A stretch of DNA of 64,000 nt, from the NCBI RefSeq assembly GCF_026241095.1, contig NZ_JAPFGB010000030.1:1-64000 (forward strand). Direction: 5' to 3'. Source of the DNA: Saccharopolyspora sp. NFXS83 (GTDB lineage: Bacteria > Actinomycetota > Actinomycetes > Mycobacteriales > Pseudonocardiaceae). The notes under the pieces are model-generated. The model was not told the DNA's origin. It saw nothing but the letters and a program-made list of their open reading frames with translations, and searched no databases. Below are positions 19,211 to 27,980 of this stretch, in pieces (position 1 is the first letter of the stretch; each line of letters opens with the position of its first letter). The position numbers were made by a program, and so were the translations under genes.

Positions 19211-20633
19211 GGTATGCCTCCAGACCTGCGCGACCGCCTTCGCGGCCGAACCCGGATTCCTGGTAGCCGCCGAACGGGGCGGTCGGGTCGAACCGGTTGA
19301 ACGTGTTGGCCCACACCACGCCGGCGCGCAGCTGCTGCGCTGCCCACAGGATGCGGGAGCCCTTCTCCGTCCACACGCCCGCGGACAGGCCGTACGGGGT
19401 GTTGTTGGCCTTGCTGATCGCCTCGTCCGGGGTGCGGAAGGTCAGCACCGACAGCACCGGGCCGAAGATCTCCTCCCGCGCGATGCGCATCGACTGCTGC
19501 ACCTCGCCGAAGACGGTGGGGGAGAAGAAGAAACCCCGTTCCGGCAGCGGGCACGAGCTGCTCCAGCGCGACGCGCCCTCGGCCTCCCCGGCTGCGACGA
19601 GCTCGGTGATGCGGGCGAGCTGCTCGGCGGAGTTGATGGCGCCGACATCGGTGTTCTTGTCCAGCGGATCGCCCACCCGCAAGGTCTCCATCCGGGCGCG
19701 CAGCTTGCCGAGCAGTTCCTCCGCGACGGATTCCTGCACCAGCAACCGCGATCCGGCGCAGCACACCTGGCCCTGGTTGAAGAAGATGCCGTTGACGACG
19801 CCCTCGACCGCCTGGTCCAGCGGCGCGTCGTCGAACACGATGTTCGCGGCCTTGCCGCCGAGCTCCAGCGTGAGCTTCGAGCCGGTGCCCGCGAGGGTGC
19901 GCTGGATCTCCTTGCCCACCGCGGTGGAACCGGTGAACGCGACCTTGTCCACGTCCTGGTGCGCGACGAGCCGGGCTCCCACGTCACCGGCGCCGGGCAG
20001 GATGTTCACCACGCCCGGTGGCAGCCCGGCCTCCTGGCACAGCTCGCCGAACACCAGCGCCGTCAGCGGCGTGGTCTCGGCGGGCTTGAGCACGACGGTG
20101 TTGCCGCAGGCCAGCGCCGGGGCGATCTTCCAGGCCAGCATCAGCAGCGGGAAGTTCCACGGGATGATCCCGGCGGCCACGCCCAGCGGTCGCGGATCGG
20201 GGCCGTACCCGGCGTACCCGAGCTTGTCGGCCCACCCCGCGTGGTGGAAGAAGTGCGCCGCCGCCGTGGGGATGTCGGTGTCGCGGGCCTCCTTGATGGG
20301 CTTGCCGTTGTCCAGCGTCTCCAGCACGGCCAGTTCCCGGCCGCGTTCCTGGATGAGCCGGGCGATGCGGAACAGGTACTTCGCGCGTTCCGCGCCGGGC
20401 ATCGGGCCCCAGGTCCGCTCGAAGGCGCGCCGCGCCGCCCGAACCGCGGTGTCCACATCGGACTGATCGGCGGTGGCGACTTCGGCGAGCGGTTCCCCGG
20501 TCGCCGGGTTGATCGTCTTGAGCGGATCGCCCGCGCCGTCGACGAACTCGCCGCCGACGAACATCCGGTACCGGTCGCGCAGATTCGCCACGGCCGCCGA
20601 TTCCGGCGCGGGCGCGTACTCCCAGAAGCTCAT
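19200..20633 (-). CDS. NAD-dependent aldehyde dehydrogenase
   Basis: Full-length enzyme of 477 residues. Catalytic set complete: Asn160 in PWNFP, Lys183 in LKPAE, Glu257 in ELGGK and Cys291 in NQGQVCCAG. Substrate is not readable, but the start overlaps the deoC stop (ATGA), so oxidation of the acetaldehyde released by deoxyribose-phosphate aldolase is the natural hypothesis. The downstream gene is a short ALDH paralogue. Confidence 0.93.
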   Translation of the reverse strand: MSFWEYAPAPESAAVANLRDRYRMFVGGEFVDGAGDPLKTINPATGEPLAEVATADQSDVDTAVRAARRAFERTWGPMPGAERAKYLFRIARLIQERGRELAVLETLDNGKPIKEARDTDIPTAAAHFFHHAGWADKLGYAGYGPDPRPLGVAAGIIPWNFPLLMLAWKIAPALACGNTVVLKPAETTPLTALVFGELCQEAGLPPGVVNILPGAGDVGARLVAHQDVDKVAFTGSTAVGKEIQRTLAGTGSKLTLELGGKAANIVFDDAPLDQAVEGVVNGIFFNQGQVCCAGSRLLVQESVAEELLGKLRARMETLRVGDPLDKNTDVGAINSAEQLARITELVAAGEAEGASRWSSSCPLPERGFFFSPTVFGEVQQSMRIAREEIFGPVLSVLTFRTPDEAISKANNTPYGLSAGVWTEKGSRILWAAQQLRAGVVWANTFNRFDPTAPFGGYQESGFGREGGRAGLEAYLDV

Positions 20634-21622
20634 GCGTCCACCGCCACGTAGTCCGCGGCCGAGTAGTGGCCGGTGCGTTGCGTTCGTCGTTGCATCAGCA
20701 GATCCCCCAGCAGGCTCGACGCGCCGAAGCGGAACAGTTCCGGGGTCAGCCACTCCGGCCCGGCCACCTCGTGCACCGCGACCAGGTAGCGCATCGCGTC
20801 CTTCGTGGTCCGGATGCCGCCCGCCGGTTTCACGCCGCGCAGCTGCCCGGTGCGGTCCCGCCAATCCCGCACGGCCTGCAGCATCAGCGTCGTCACCGGC
20901 AACGTCGCCGCGGGGGAGACCTTGCCGGTGGAGGTCTTGATGAAGTCGCCCCCGGCCAGCAGCGCCAGCCACGAGGCCCGCCGCACGTTGTCGCAGGTGG
21001 CGAGCTCGCCGGTCTCCAGAATGACCTTCAGGTGCGCCGAGCCGCACGCCGCCTTCACGGCCCGGATCTCTTCGAAGACCTGGCCGTAGCGGCCGGACAG
21101 GAACGCGCCCCGGTCGATCACCATGTCCACGTCGGACGCGCCCGCGGAGACCGCGAGCTCCACTTCGCTGAGCTTCACCTGCCGGGAGGACCGCCCGGAC
21201 GGGAACGCGGTCGCGACGGAGGCGACGCCCACGCCGGAACCGGCCAGCGCCTCGACCGCCGTCGCCGCCAGGTCCGGGTAGACGCACACCGCGGCGACCG
21301 GCGGGACGTCCGGGTAGTCGGCGTCGGGGCGGCGCGCCTTCGCCGCCAGCGCGCGGACCTTGCCCTCGGTGTCGGCGCCTTCCAACGTGGTCAGGTCGAC
21401 CATGCCGATCGCCGCGTCGATCGCCCAGGTCTTCGCGTCCTTCTTGATGCTGCGGGTGGCCAGGCCCGCGGCCCGCTGCTCCAGCCCCACCTGGTCCACT
21501 CCGGGCAGCCCGTGCAGGAACCGCCGCAGCGAGCGCTCGTCCCTGGTGGCCTCGGCGAGTTCAGGCGGCAACGAGCCCGCGTGCTGCTCGCCTGACGACG
21601 ACGTCGGCAGTGGTTCGACCAT
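20630..21622 (-). CDS. deoC: Deoxyribose-phosphate aldolase
   Basis: Class I aldolase cleaving 2-deoxyribose-5-phosphate to acetaldehyde and glyceraldehyde-3-phosphate (330 residues). The Schiff-base lysine lies in FIKTSTGK, the second lysine in GVKPAGGIRT, and the proton-relay Asp in SDVDMVIDRG. About 60 N-terminal residues precede the usual barrel, as in other actinobacterial members. It begins a deoC-ALDH-short ALDH operon with overlapping genes, finishing the deoxynucleoside pathway begun by DeoA. Confidence 0.95.
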   Translation of the reverse strand: MVEPLPTSSSGEQHAGSLPPELAEATRDERSLRRFLHGLPGVDQVGLEQRAAGLATRSIKKDAKTWAIDAAIGMVDLTTLEGADTEGKVRALAAKARRPDADYPDVPPVAAVCVYPDLAATAVEALAGSGVGVASVATAFPSGRSSRQVKLSEVELAVSAGASDVDMVIDRGAFLSGRYGQVFEEIRAVKAACGSAHLKVILETGELATCDNVRRASWLALLAGGDFIKTSTGKVSPAATLPVTTLMLQAVRDWRDRTGQLRGVKPAGGIRTTKDAMRYLVAVHEVAGPEWLTPELFRFGASSLLGDLLMQRRTQRTGHYSAADYVAVDA

Positions 21623-21662
21623 GCGCGCAGTCTAAGTCAGCGACCGCCCGGCCTCGATGCCT

Positions 21663-21737
21663 TCGCTCGGGTGATCGCGCTCCCGCGAGCCGCTGTGGGC
21701 CCGCCGCGCGGCCACCCGAGCGAGGCGGCGCGATCAC
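21663..21737 (-). terminator. Structured spacer with two interleaved 10-bp stems
   Basis: Positions 21663-21672 pair with 21714-21723, and 21671-21680 pair with 21728-21737. The stems interleave, so they are alternative to each other or form a pseudoknot. The second overlaps the last codons of the alcohol dehydrogenase gene. A terminator for that gene ahead of deoC is the simplest role. Confidence 0.4.
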
Positions 21738-22867
21738 GGGTGCAGGACGACCTTCGTGTACCCCTCGATGCGCTGGTCGAACTTGGTGTAGGCGTCGGGG
21801 GCCTCGGACAGCGACAGCTCGTGGGAGACCACGAAGCTCGGCGCGGCCCGGCCCGCCGTGATCATGTCGCGCAGCTGCCGGTTGTAGCGCTTGACGTTGC
21901 ACTGCCCGGTGCCGATGACCTGGCCCTTCTCGAACATCTTCCCGATCGCCACCAGCAACATGCCCTGCTTGGCGTTCGCGTCCGGTCCGCCGGGATCGGC
22001 GGGCACGTACAGGCCCGGCACGCCGAGCCTGCCGGTGGCCCGCACGGTGTGGATCAGCGAGTTGAGCACCACGGCCGGTTCCTCGCCGGACGCGTCGCCG
22101 GTCTGCGCCTGGTAGCCGACGGCGTCGATGCCCTTGTCGGTGCCGATCCCCTCGGTGCGGTCCTTGATCTGCTCGACCGGGTCGCCCGCGCTGAAGTCGA
22201 TCGGGACGGCGCCGATCTGCTCGGCCTTCGCCAGCCGCTCCGGGATCCGGTCGACGCAGAACACGCGGGAGGCGCCGCGCAGCAGCGCCGAGTACGCGGC
22301 CATCAACCCGACGGGCCCCGCGCCGTAGACCACGCAGGTCTCGCCCGGCGACACCTGGGCGAGTTCGCAACCGTGGTAGCCGGTGGGGAAGATGTCGGCC
22401 AGCAGCACGTAGTCGGTCTCCTTGCTGGAGTCCGGCGGCAGCACCAGGCAGTTGAAGTCGGCGAACGGCACCCGCAGGTACTCGGCCTGCCCGCCGGTGT
22501 AGGGCCCCATCGCCACGTAGCCGTAGGCGCCACCCGCGAAGCCGGGGTTGACGGTGAGGCAGAACGCCGTGTCGCCCGCCATGCAGTTCATGCAGAAGCC
22601 GCAGGCGACGTTGAACGGCATCACCACGCGGTCGCCGCGGTTGAGGCCGACGACCCCGGCACCGACCTCGTCGATGATCCCGAGGTTCTCGTGCCCGAAC
22701 ACGATGCCGGGTTCGGCGGCGGTGCGGCCTTCGTACATGTGCAGGTCGGAACCGCAAATCGCGGTCGAGGTGACGCGCACGATGACGTCGTTGGGGTGCT
22801 CGATCTTCGGACGGTCGACTTCGTCGACGGCGACTGCGAACGGCTCTCGGTAGACCACTGCCTTCAT
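21734..22867 (-). CDS. Zinc-dependent alcohol dehydrogenase, FdhA-like
   Basis: Medium-chain dehydrogenase of 377 residues. Catalytic zinc ligands Cys38 and His59 (CGSDLH, GHE), structural zinc cysteines 89, 92, 95 and 103, and an NAD loop [12 protein letters not shown]. The long insert and the C-terminal text resemble glutathione-independent formaldehyde dehydrogenases and related enzymes, so aldehyde dismutation or formaldehyde oxidation is possible; the substrate is not settled. The ATG at 22867 has GGAGGTG seven bases upstream. No operon partner is evident. Confidence 0.85.
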   Translation of the reverse strand: MKAVVYREPFAVAVDEVDRPKIEHPNDVIVRVTSTAICGSDLHMYEGRTAAEPGIVFGHENLGIIDEVGAGVVGLNRGDRVVMPFNVACGFCMNCMAGDTAFCLTVNPGFAGGAYGYVAMGPYTGGQAEYLRVPFADFNCLVLPPDSSKETDYVLLADIFPTGYHGCELAQVSPGETCVVYGAGPVGLMAAYSALLRGASRVFCVDRIPERLAKAEQIGAVPIDFSAGDPVEQIKDRTEGIGTDKGIDAVGYQAQTGDASGEEPAVVLNSLIHTVRATGRLGVPGLYVPADPGGPDANAKQGMLLVAIGKMFEKGQVIGTGQCNVKRYNRQLRDMITAGRAAPSFVVSHELSLSEAPDAYTKFDQRIEGYTKVVLHP

Positions 22868-23117
22868 GGGAAACACCTCCGCCGGGTACCGGTTCCCGGC
22901 ATGCTGCCGGGCCGACGCGCACGTGCCGGTATGCGCATCGCTTCCGGACTACCCGGCACGCGCGCTCCTACTGTCACTCGTTCGAGTGGGCATCCGTCGT
23001 CGGCGGGAGAAGACCGGAACGCTGCCGCGAGGGTGCGGACGGCTCGGCGGGACGTGGGGCACATCGGGTGGTCGCCGTTGCTCGGGGCCGGACCGGAGCC
23101 GGTTAGTGTGCTCGGCC
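22868..23117. other. Intergenic region between adh and upp
   Basis: Divergent 250-bp spacer with the promoters of the alcohol dehydrogenase gene (minus) and upp (plus). No additional gene recognised. Confidence 0.5.
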
Positions 23118-23741
23118 ATGGACGTTCGGGTCGTGGACCACCCGCTGGCGAAGTCGAGGCTGTCGACCATGCGCGACGCGCGCACGGAGAACGCCGCCTT
23201 CCGGGCAGCGCTGCAAGAACTCACCCTCATGCTGATCTACGAGGCGACCCGCGACGCCGAAGTCGCCGAAGCGCCGATCCACACGCCGGTCGCCCGCACC
23301 ACCGGTTACCGGCTGGCGAACCCGCCGCTGCTGGTGCCCGTGCTGCGCGCCGGGCTCGGCATGGCCGACCAGGCGCACCGGCTGATCCCGGAGGCGCAGA
23401 TGGGCTTCGTCGGGCTCGCCCGCGACGAGGAGACGCTGCTGCCGACGCCGTACCTGGAGTCGCTGCCGAAGGACCTCTCCGGGCTTCCGGTGCTGGTGCT
23501 GGATCCGATGCTGGCCACCGGCGGCTCGATGCTGCACACGATCCACCTGTTGGTCGAGCGCGGCGCCACCGACGTCACCGCGATCTGCACCCTCGCCGCG
23601 CCGGAAGGGATCCAGCACCTGGAGGAATCCGGGCTGCCGCTGCGGGTCGTGACGGCCAGCGTCGACGAGCGCCTCAACGAATCCGGCTTCATCGTGCCGG
23701 GCCTCGGCGACGCGGGGGACCGCGAGTACGGCGCCGTGTAG
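23118..23741 (+). CDS. upp: Uracil phosphoribosyltransferase
   Basis: Salvages uracil with PRPP to UMP (207 residues, typical length). PRPP-binding loop [14 protein letters not shown], early PVLRAGLGM segment and the C-terminal uracil-binding [12 protein letters not shown]-type text (here [15 protein letters not shown]) are all present. ATG at 23118 gives the usual [10 protein letters not shown] start. Confidence 0.97.
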   Translation: MDVRVVDHPLAKSRLSTMRDARTENAAFRAALQELTLMLIYEATRDAEVAEAPIHTPVARTTGYRLANPPLLVPVLRAGLGMADQAHRLIPEAQMGFVGLARDEETLLPTPYLESLPKDLSGLPVLVLDPMLATGGSMLHTIHLLVERGATDVTAICTLAAPEGIQHLEESGLPLRVVTASVDERLNESGFIVPGLGDAGDREYGAV

Positions 23742-23789
23742 CACCACTCCCACGCTGGGAAAAGGGGCAGGACGACACCTTGGTCCGGG

Positions 23790-23808
23790 TGGTATCAGCG
23801 AGATACCA
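23790..23808. promoter_or_regulatory. Operator-like palindrome before the RHH gene
   Basis: Perfect 7-bp arms TGGTATC and GATACCA separated by AGCGA, ending 8 bases before the antitoxin-like ATG. Ribbon-helix-helix antitoxins normally bind such sites and repress their own operon. Confidence 0.6.
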
Positions 23809-23816
23809 TCCGGGCC

Positions 23817-24023
23817 ATGGCGATGACACTGCGGCTGACCGACGAGGAGAGCGATCGGTTGGCGGAGCTCGCCGCCGCCGAGGGTCGCTCGAAGCAGGAG
23901 ATCGTGCGCTCCGCGCTCGCCGAGCGGTGGGCCCGGCAGTGCAAGGACCAGCAGCTCGGCGAAGTGATGCAGCGGGTGCTGCCGCATTACCGGGGATTGC
24001 TGGACAAACTCGGACCCGCATGA
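23817..24023 (+). CDS. Ribbon-helix-helix antitoxin-like protein
   Basis: A 68-residue protein beginning MAMTLRLTDEESDRLAELA, then EGRSKQEIVRSAL: the strand-helix-helix of the CopG/RHH family, with a basic C-terminal tail that could engage a toxin. It starts just after a palindromic operator-like site and is followed after 14 bases by a Doc/Fic-like gene, the standard antitoxin-toxin order. Confidence 0.8.
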   Translation: MAMTLRLTDEESDRLAELAAAEGRSKQEIVRSALAERWARQCKDQQLGEVMQRVLPHYRGLLDKLGPA

Positions 24024-24037
24024 TCGATTATTGATCG

Positions 24038-24418
24038 GTGCTCGTATACCTCGACGCTTCCGATCTGCTGCTGCTCGCGACCGCCGTCACGCGAGGTGAC
24101 CTGGTCGTGCGGGACAGCGGCCTGCTCGATTCGGCGGCGTACCGGCCGCGCGCCGAAGTGCTCGGAGTGCCCGCCTACGAGACGTTGTGGCTGAAGTCGG
24201 CTGCCCTGCTGGACTCCCTGGTGCGCACCCGGCCGCTGTCGGAGGGCAACTGGCGCCTCGGCTGGATCGCCGCGGTCGCGATGTGCGACGTCAACGGCTG
24301 GTGGATCGAGGCCGACGAGGACGAAGCGCTCACCCTGGTCCGTGAGGTCGGCCGGGACCAGCGGGAGATCGCCGAGGTCGCGGACTTCCTGGAACGTTCC
24401 GCCAAACCCAAGGACTGA
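24038..24418 (+). CDS. Doc/Fic-like toxin with substituted catalytic His
   Basis: A 126-residue GTG-start protein. RTRPLSEGNWRLGW at 63-76 lines up with the Fic/Doc core HxFx(D/N)xNxR: the anion-hole Gly70-Asn71 and Arg73 remain, but the catalytic His is Arg65 and the Phe is Leu67. The surrounding helices (IAAVAMCDVNGWW, then EADEDEALTLV) also match Doc. Active Doc proteins phosphorylate EF-Tu; without His this one is either inactive, works differently, or belongs to the actinobacterial group annotated Fic-family toxin component. Coupled to the RHH gene. Confidence 0.7.
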   Translation: MLVYLDASDLLLLATAVTRGDLVVRDSGLLDSAAYRPRAEVLGVPAYETLWLKSAALLDSLVRTRPLSEGNWRLGWIAAVAMCDVNGWWIEADEDEALTLVREVGRDQREIAEVADFLERSAKPKD

Positions 24419-24527
24419 TCTCCGCCACCGGTCGCGGGAGCGGGACCGCGGCCGGACTCGCGAAGTTACCGAGGTGTTCGCGTGCGCGATCTCGGGTGTT
24501 TCGCCCGTTTCGTGGCAGGCTGGGGTG

Positions 24528-25694
24528 GTGGCTCCACGTAGAACCGCCGTCGTGACCGCCCTGCTCGGTGGCGCGGTCGCGGGGGCTTGCTATCGCAGCG
24601 TCCGCACGGTGCGCCAGGTCCGTTCGCTCGTACCGCTGCACGAGGCACCGCCCAGCAGCGTCATCCCGGCCGTGGTCACCGTCGTCGTCCCCGCCCGCAA
24701 CGAGTCCGCGGTGCTCGACGACTGCCTGCGCGGAATCCGCTCGCAGACCTACGGAGACGGCGATGCGTCCGCGCTGCGCGTGGTGCTGGTCGACGACGGC
24801 TCCACCGACGGCACCGGCGACATCGCCCGCACCCACGCGGCGGTCGACGACCGGGTGCGGGTCGTGCGGGTCGACGGTCCGCCGCCCGGCTGGGCGGGCA
24901 AGGTGCACGCCATGCACGTCGGCGTCGAAGCCGCCGGGCCGCCCGGAGCCGGGGAGTGGCTGCTGTTCGTCGACGCGGACACCGTGCTCGCCCCCGACCT
25001 GCTGTCGCGACTGCTGGCCACCGCCGACGCGGTCGACGCCGACCTGGTCTCCACGCCCGGCGGGCCCCCGGCCGACCGCTCGGCGGCCTGGCCGCTGCTG
25101 ATGCCGCCGGGACTGCAGATGATCGGGGAGAACGCCGCCCCGGACGGCCGCGGGAGCAAGGCGTTCGCGATCGGGCACTGCATCCTGCTGCGCCGCTCGC
25201 ACTACGAGAAGGTCGGCGGCTGGAGCTCGCTGGCCGCGCTGCGCAACGAGGACATCGCGATCGCCACGTCGGTCCGAGACCACGGCGGCGTGACCCGCAT
25301 GGTGGACGGGCTCGATCACGTCACGACCACCGGCATGGACCCGTTCTCGCAGGGCTGGGCGTCGTTCCGGAAGAGCTTCGTGGCGGGCACCCGGCAATCG
25401 GTGCCGGTGCTGCTGGGAGGCGGCCTCGGGCAGATCGCGCTGTCGCTGGCGGCGCCCGCCGCCCTCGCGGTCGGGGCTCGCCGCCGACGGCCGCTGCTGG
25501 CGGCGCTCGGCGCGCTCGGCTGGATGGCGCAGGGCGTCGCGCACGCGCACACCGCGCGCTACATGCGGGCCGAGCCGAAGCTGGCGCCGCTGGCCCCGTT
25601 CACCGGAGCGCTGTTCGGCGGGGTGCTGCTCGACGGTGCGGTGCGCGTGCTGCGGGGAACCGTGTCGTGGAAGGGGCGCCGCAGCAGGAGCTGA
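24528..25694 (+). CDS. Family 2 glycosyltransferase, membrane-associated
   Basis: A 388-residue GT-A enzyme with a short N-terminal hydrophobic anchor, the nucleotide strand VVVPARNES, LVDDGSTDGT, the metal motif FVDADT and a later NED acid pair. The C-terminus has two or three membrane helices (about 285-310 and 320-340). The layout resembles HpnB or CrtQ-type transferases that act on polyprenoid or carotenoid lipids; the acceptor is not predictable. GTG at 24525 or 24528; longer upstream readings run into the toxin gene. Confidence 0.82.
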   Translation: MAPRRTAVVTALLGGAVAGACYRSVRTVRQVRSLVPLHEAPPSSVIPAVVTVVVPARNESAVLDDCLRGIRSQTYGDGDASALRVVLVDDGSTDGTGDIARTHAAVDDRVRVVRVDGPPPGWAGKVHAMHVGVEAAGPPGAGEWLLFVDADTVLAPDLLSRLLATADAVDADLVSTPGGPPADRSAAWPLLMPPGLQMIGENAAPDGRGSKAFAIGHCILLRRSHYEKVGGWSSLAALRNEDIAIATSVRDHGGVTRMVDGLDHVTTTGMDPFSQGWASFRKSFVAGTRQSVPVLLGGGLGQIALSLAAPAALAVGARRRRPLLAALGALGWMAQGVAHAHTARYMRAEPKLAPLAPFTGALFGGVLLDGAVRVLRGTVSWKGRRSRS

Positions 25695-25707
25695 GCGGCT
25701 TCCCGGG

Positions 25708-25739
25708 GTGTGGCCCGCTCCCGGAGGAACGGGCCACAC
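25708..25739. terminator. Terminator after the glycosyltransferase gene
   Basis: Perfect 10-bp stem (25708-25717 with 25730-25739) between two convergent genes. Confidence 0.75.
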
Positions 25740-25761
25740 GGTGGGCGGATGACGTCAGCGA

Positions 25762-26100
25762 TCAGTCTTCGACGTGATCCGTTTCATGCTTGCGGAGGGC
25801 GAGTGGCGCGCCGGCCAGGTCTTCTTCGTTGCAGAGCAACTTCAATTCGTAGTACGGCGCACCTTTGCGGTCGTCGTAGTCCAAGTGGACTGCGATGACA
25901 TCTACGGGCTCGCCCAACCAGGACTGTGCTTCGCGCAGCCAGCGGGCGGACCGTTCCAATGCGGTCGGCAGATCGTCGTCGCGGAACTCGACCGGCCGGT
26001 AAGGCACTCCGTGGACCTGGTCCCGCGGGTGGGCGGGCTTCGGAAGATCAACGGAGACGCCGGAGTCGTCGAGTTCGAGTTCGATCGTTTCCTCACTCAC
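25762..26100 (-). CDS. Small acidic protein of unknown function
   Basis: A 112-residue cytoplasmic protein, rich in Asp and Glu. Predicted as mixed strand and helix: an amphipathic helix (LPTALERSARWLREAQSWLG) then strands (VDVIAVHLDYDD, YYELKLLCNE). I do not recognise the family. Codon use is of the local type, and the reading is bounded by a terminator on the 3' side, so it is probably a real gene. Confidence 0.6.
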   Translation of the reverse strand: MSEETIELELDDSGVSVDLPKPAHPRDQVHGVPYRPVEFRDDDLPTALERSARWLREAQSWLGEPVDVIAVHLDYDDRKGAPYYELKLLCNEEDLAGAPLALRKHETDHVED

Positions 26101-26489
26101 CGTGAAAGGGTAACGCGTAGCCGGTGACCTGGTCGAATGTCGGTATGGTAAGCGGTTGTCCCGCGTCAGAGCAGGTTTCGGCGAGCAGCGGGCGCGGTCG
26201 TGGGCCGCGGCGCCGGTTGGCTCGGATCCGGGGTGTTCGCTTCGGGGGGACGCCCTGAACTCGACACGACAGTTGAGGGAAGGCGGGCCGTCATCCAGGG
26301 CGTCCCGTTCGCCGCGCGGGTGCGCGTCCCGGCGACCTTGATCACCTTACCGGGTGATCTTCGATCAAGATCAACAGGGGCGGTTTCGGCTCTGCTGGGG
26401 GAAAATCCACGCGCGTGCCCTCGCCTGGGCGGAGATCGCACGGGCGGCCCGATGGTCGAGCGCAAGATCGGAATTCCGGCGTCCGGACG
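26101..26489. other. Intergenic stretch without a recognisable gene
   Basis: No supported gene. It contains clustered GATC symmetry: GATCACC at 26340-26346 pairs with GGTGATC at 26353-26359, followed by TGATCTTCGATCA. The function is unknown. Confidence 0.5.
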
Positions 26490-26760
26490 TCAGGGAGCCC
26501 ATCCCGCCGCGACCGCGGCGCCCGGTCCCCGGCACGCGGACAGGCCCGCCGAATCGGGTTGGCCGGACAGGCGGAGCGGCTCGGCGGCCTGCGTCCAGGG
26601 CGGTCCCGTGTTGATCGTCGTGATGGCGCGCACAGCACCTTCGGCGCCTTCGTTTCCGTGCGCGTAACACGCGAACGGGCGACCCACGGTCGAGTCGAGG
26701 CGCGGGTAGTAGACGGTGTCGAAGAAGTGCCCAGCGACGAGCGCTGTCCCAGGGGGCCTT
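26490..26760 (-). pseudogene. Remnant of a flavodoxin-like (NADPH-FMN reductase type) gene
   Basis: One minus-strand frame reads HFFDTVYYPRLDSTVGRP, then YAHGNEGAEGAVRAITT, then PLRLSGQPDSAGLSAC, closely parallel to the intact flavodoxin gene at 29527-29979 (FFDLAYYPCLDSTRGRP, YVHGNDDTTGAVRGIES) and ending with the same GA-VAAG tail. The N-terminal half, including the FMN phosphate loop, is missing and no ribosome-binding site is present. It is a 3'-terminal relic of a paralogue. Confidence 0.65.
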
Positions 26761-26923
26761 TCCCCGCCCGTTCGGGCTCGGTGGGCATGGCGATCCAGCA
26801 GTTGTACGGGTTTTCAGGTAGCCGGGGCGGCCTACCTCGTCGATTCGATTGGAATCTCATGCGCACTGGATACGTGTGGCGTGTTGATGGCCTGGCGTGA
26901 CACGGGCACGTCGGCTGGCGTGT

Positions 26924-27406
26924 TCAGCTCACCGCGACGGCGACCACGAGTCCCAGGGCGAAGTGCCCGGCCCCGACGATCAGGCTGACCGGGGAGAACC
27001 GGTCGGCCTGGAGCACGCGTCCGATGTCTATGCCAATGATCCGCTCGAGCAGTCGGACCGCGAGTACCTGCACGGCGATTCCCGCCAGGCCGAAGATCAT
27101 CGACGTGAGTAGTCCTTCGAGCAGGCGGTTAGAGGTGGAGTAGATCGCCACCACGACGATCAGCGCCATGCTCACCAGGCCCATCGCGGTCACCACGACC
27201 GCGTTGGGTGCTCCTTCCCGCACCATGTGGCCCAACCGGCCGGGTGTGGTCACGTCTATGGCGTAGAAGCCGATGATCATCAGCGCCAGGCCGACGAGCG
27301 CGTAGAGCAGGATCGCACCGACACCGCGGCCGATGGCTTCGAAGAAGCCGGGCGCGAGCGTCAACTCGTCCTGCTCGGTGAGCGCCGTGATCATGTGCTG
27401 CCCCAT
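26924..27406 (-). CDS. DUF350-family membrane protein
   Basis: A 160-residue inner-membrane protein with four hydrophobic helices (about 30-52, 70-92, 98-118, 140-159). The segment LMIIGFYAIDVTTPGRLG identifies the DUF350 (UPF0719) family, whose function is unknown; family members often occur near envelope stress or ATP-grasp genes. ATG at 27406 or an in-frame ATG four codons later. It lies in a region rich in gene fragments but is itself intact. Confidence 0.8.
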   Translation of the reverse strand: MGQHMITALTEQDELTLAPGFFEAIGRGVGAILLYALVGLALMIIGFYAIDVTTPGRLGHMVREGAPNAVVVTAMGLVSMALIVVVAIYSTSNRLLEGLLTSMIFGLAGIAVQVLAVRLLERIIGIDIGRVLQADRFSPVSLIVGAGHFALGLVVAVAVS

Positions 27407-27599
27407 TTCGCGGAGAACGTCCTACATCCGGCGGATCATGGTGGGGTCGGCCGAAGCGTCGCCGTGCTCACCGCTGCCCGCGGACCGCCTCCAGCGTGAG
27501 CTACGACCTGCTCCCGCGCCGCACGAACGCGCATGGTCTGCGCTGGAGCGCCGTTACCGCCAACCGAGCGGTCGCGACTTCTTCGGTTCCCGTGGGCGG

Positions 27600-27683
27600 T
27601 CAAGGGACCACCACCTCGTCCACACCGGTCAGGCGGCGTTGGCGCTTGCGCACAGCTTTCGGTTCGAACGAGTTCCCGGCCCC
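27600..27683 (-). mobile_element. Fragment of an IS256-family transposase gene
   Basis: The minus strand encodes NSFEPKAVRKRQRRLTGVDE followed by VVVP and a stop. FEPxIVxKRQRRLTGVDE is a characteristic internal segment of IS256-family transposases, which should continue with a helical region and the DDE catalytic core; all of that is absent. No terminal inverted repeats found. The surrounding 27407-27980 shows no intact gene. Confidence 0.6.
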
Positions 27684-27980
27684 TGGGCGCCACGGCAGGC
27701 CAGCAGGAACCACATCCGCACCAACGAGGTGCCATCGGGTAGCCAACGTTTCGCAGCCGGCGGAATTGGTTTGGCTGGTCGGCGGCGAAAAGCCAGCGTT
27801 CCCATCCGCGCCGCGCTCGCGACGAACAGCGCGGCCTGCAGCGCTGCCGGGAGCACCGGCGGCAGAAACATCGCCACGATGCCGATGCCCATCGGACATG
27901 GGCGGCGCGTCGAGGCATTAGGGCTCTGGTCGAGACCGGCGCTGCGGGTCAGCGTTGGCGTGACGAGTAGGGGAGTAGTC

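Noticed and set aside
27805-27899. Hydrophobic minus-strand stretch GIGIVAMFLPPVLPAALQAAL
   Set aside because: Looks membrane-like for 30 codons but then loses coding character; could be a relic but no family is recognisable.
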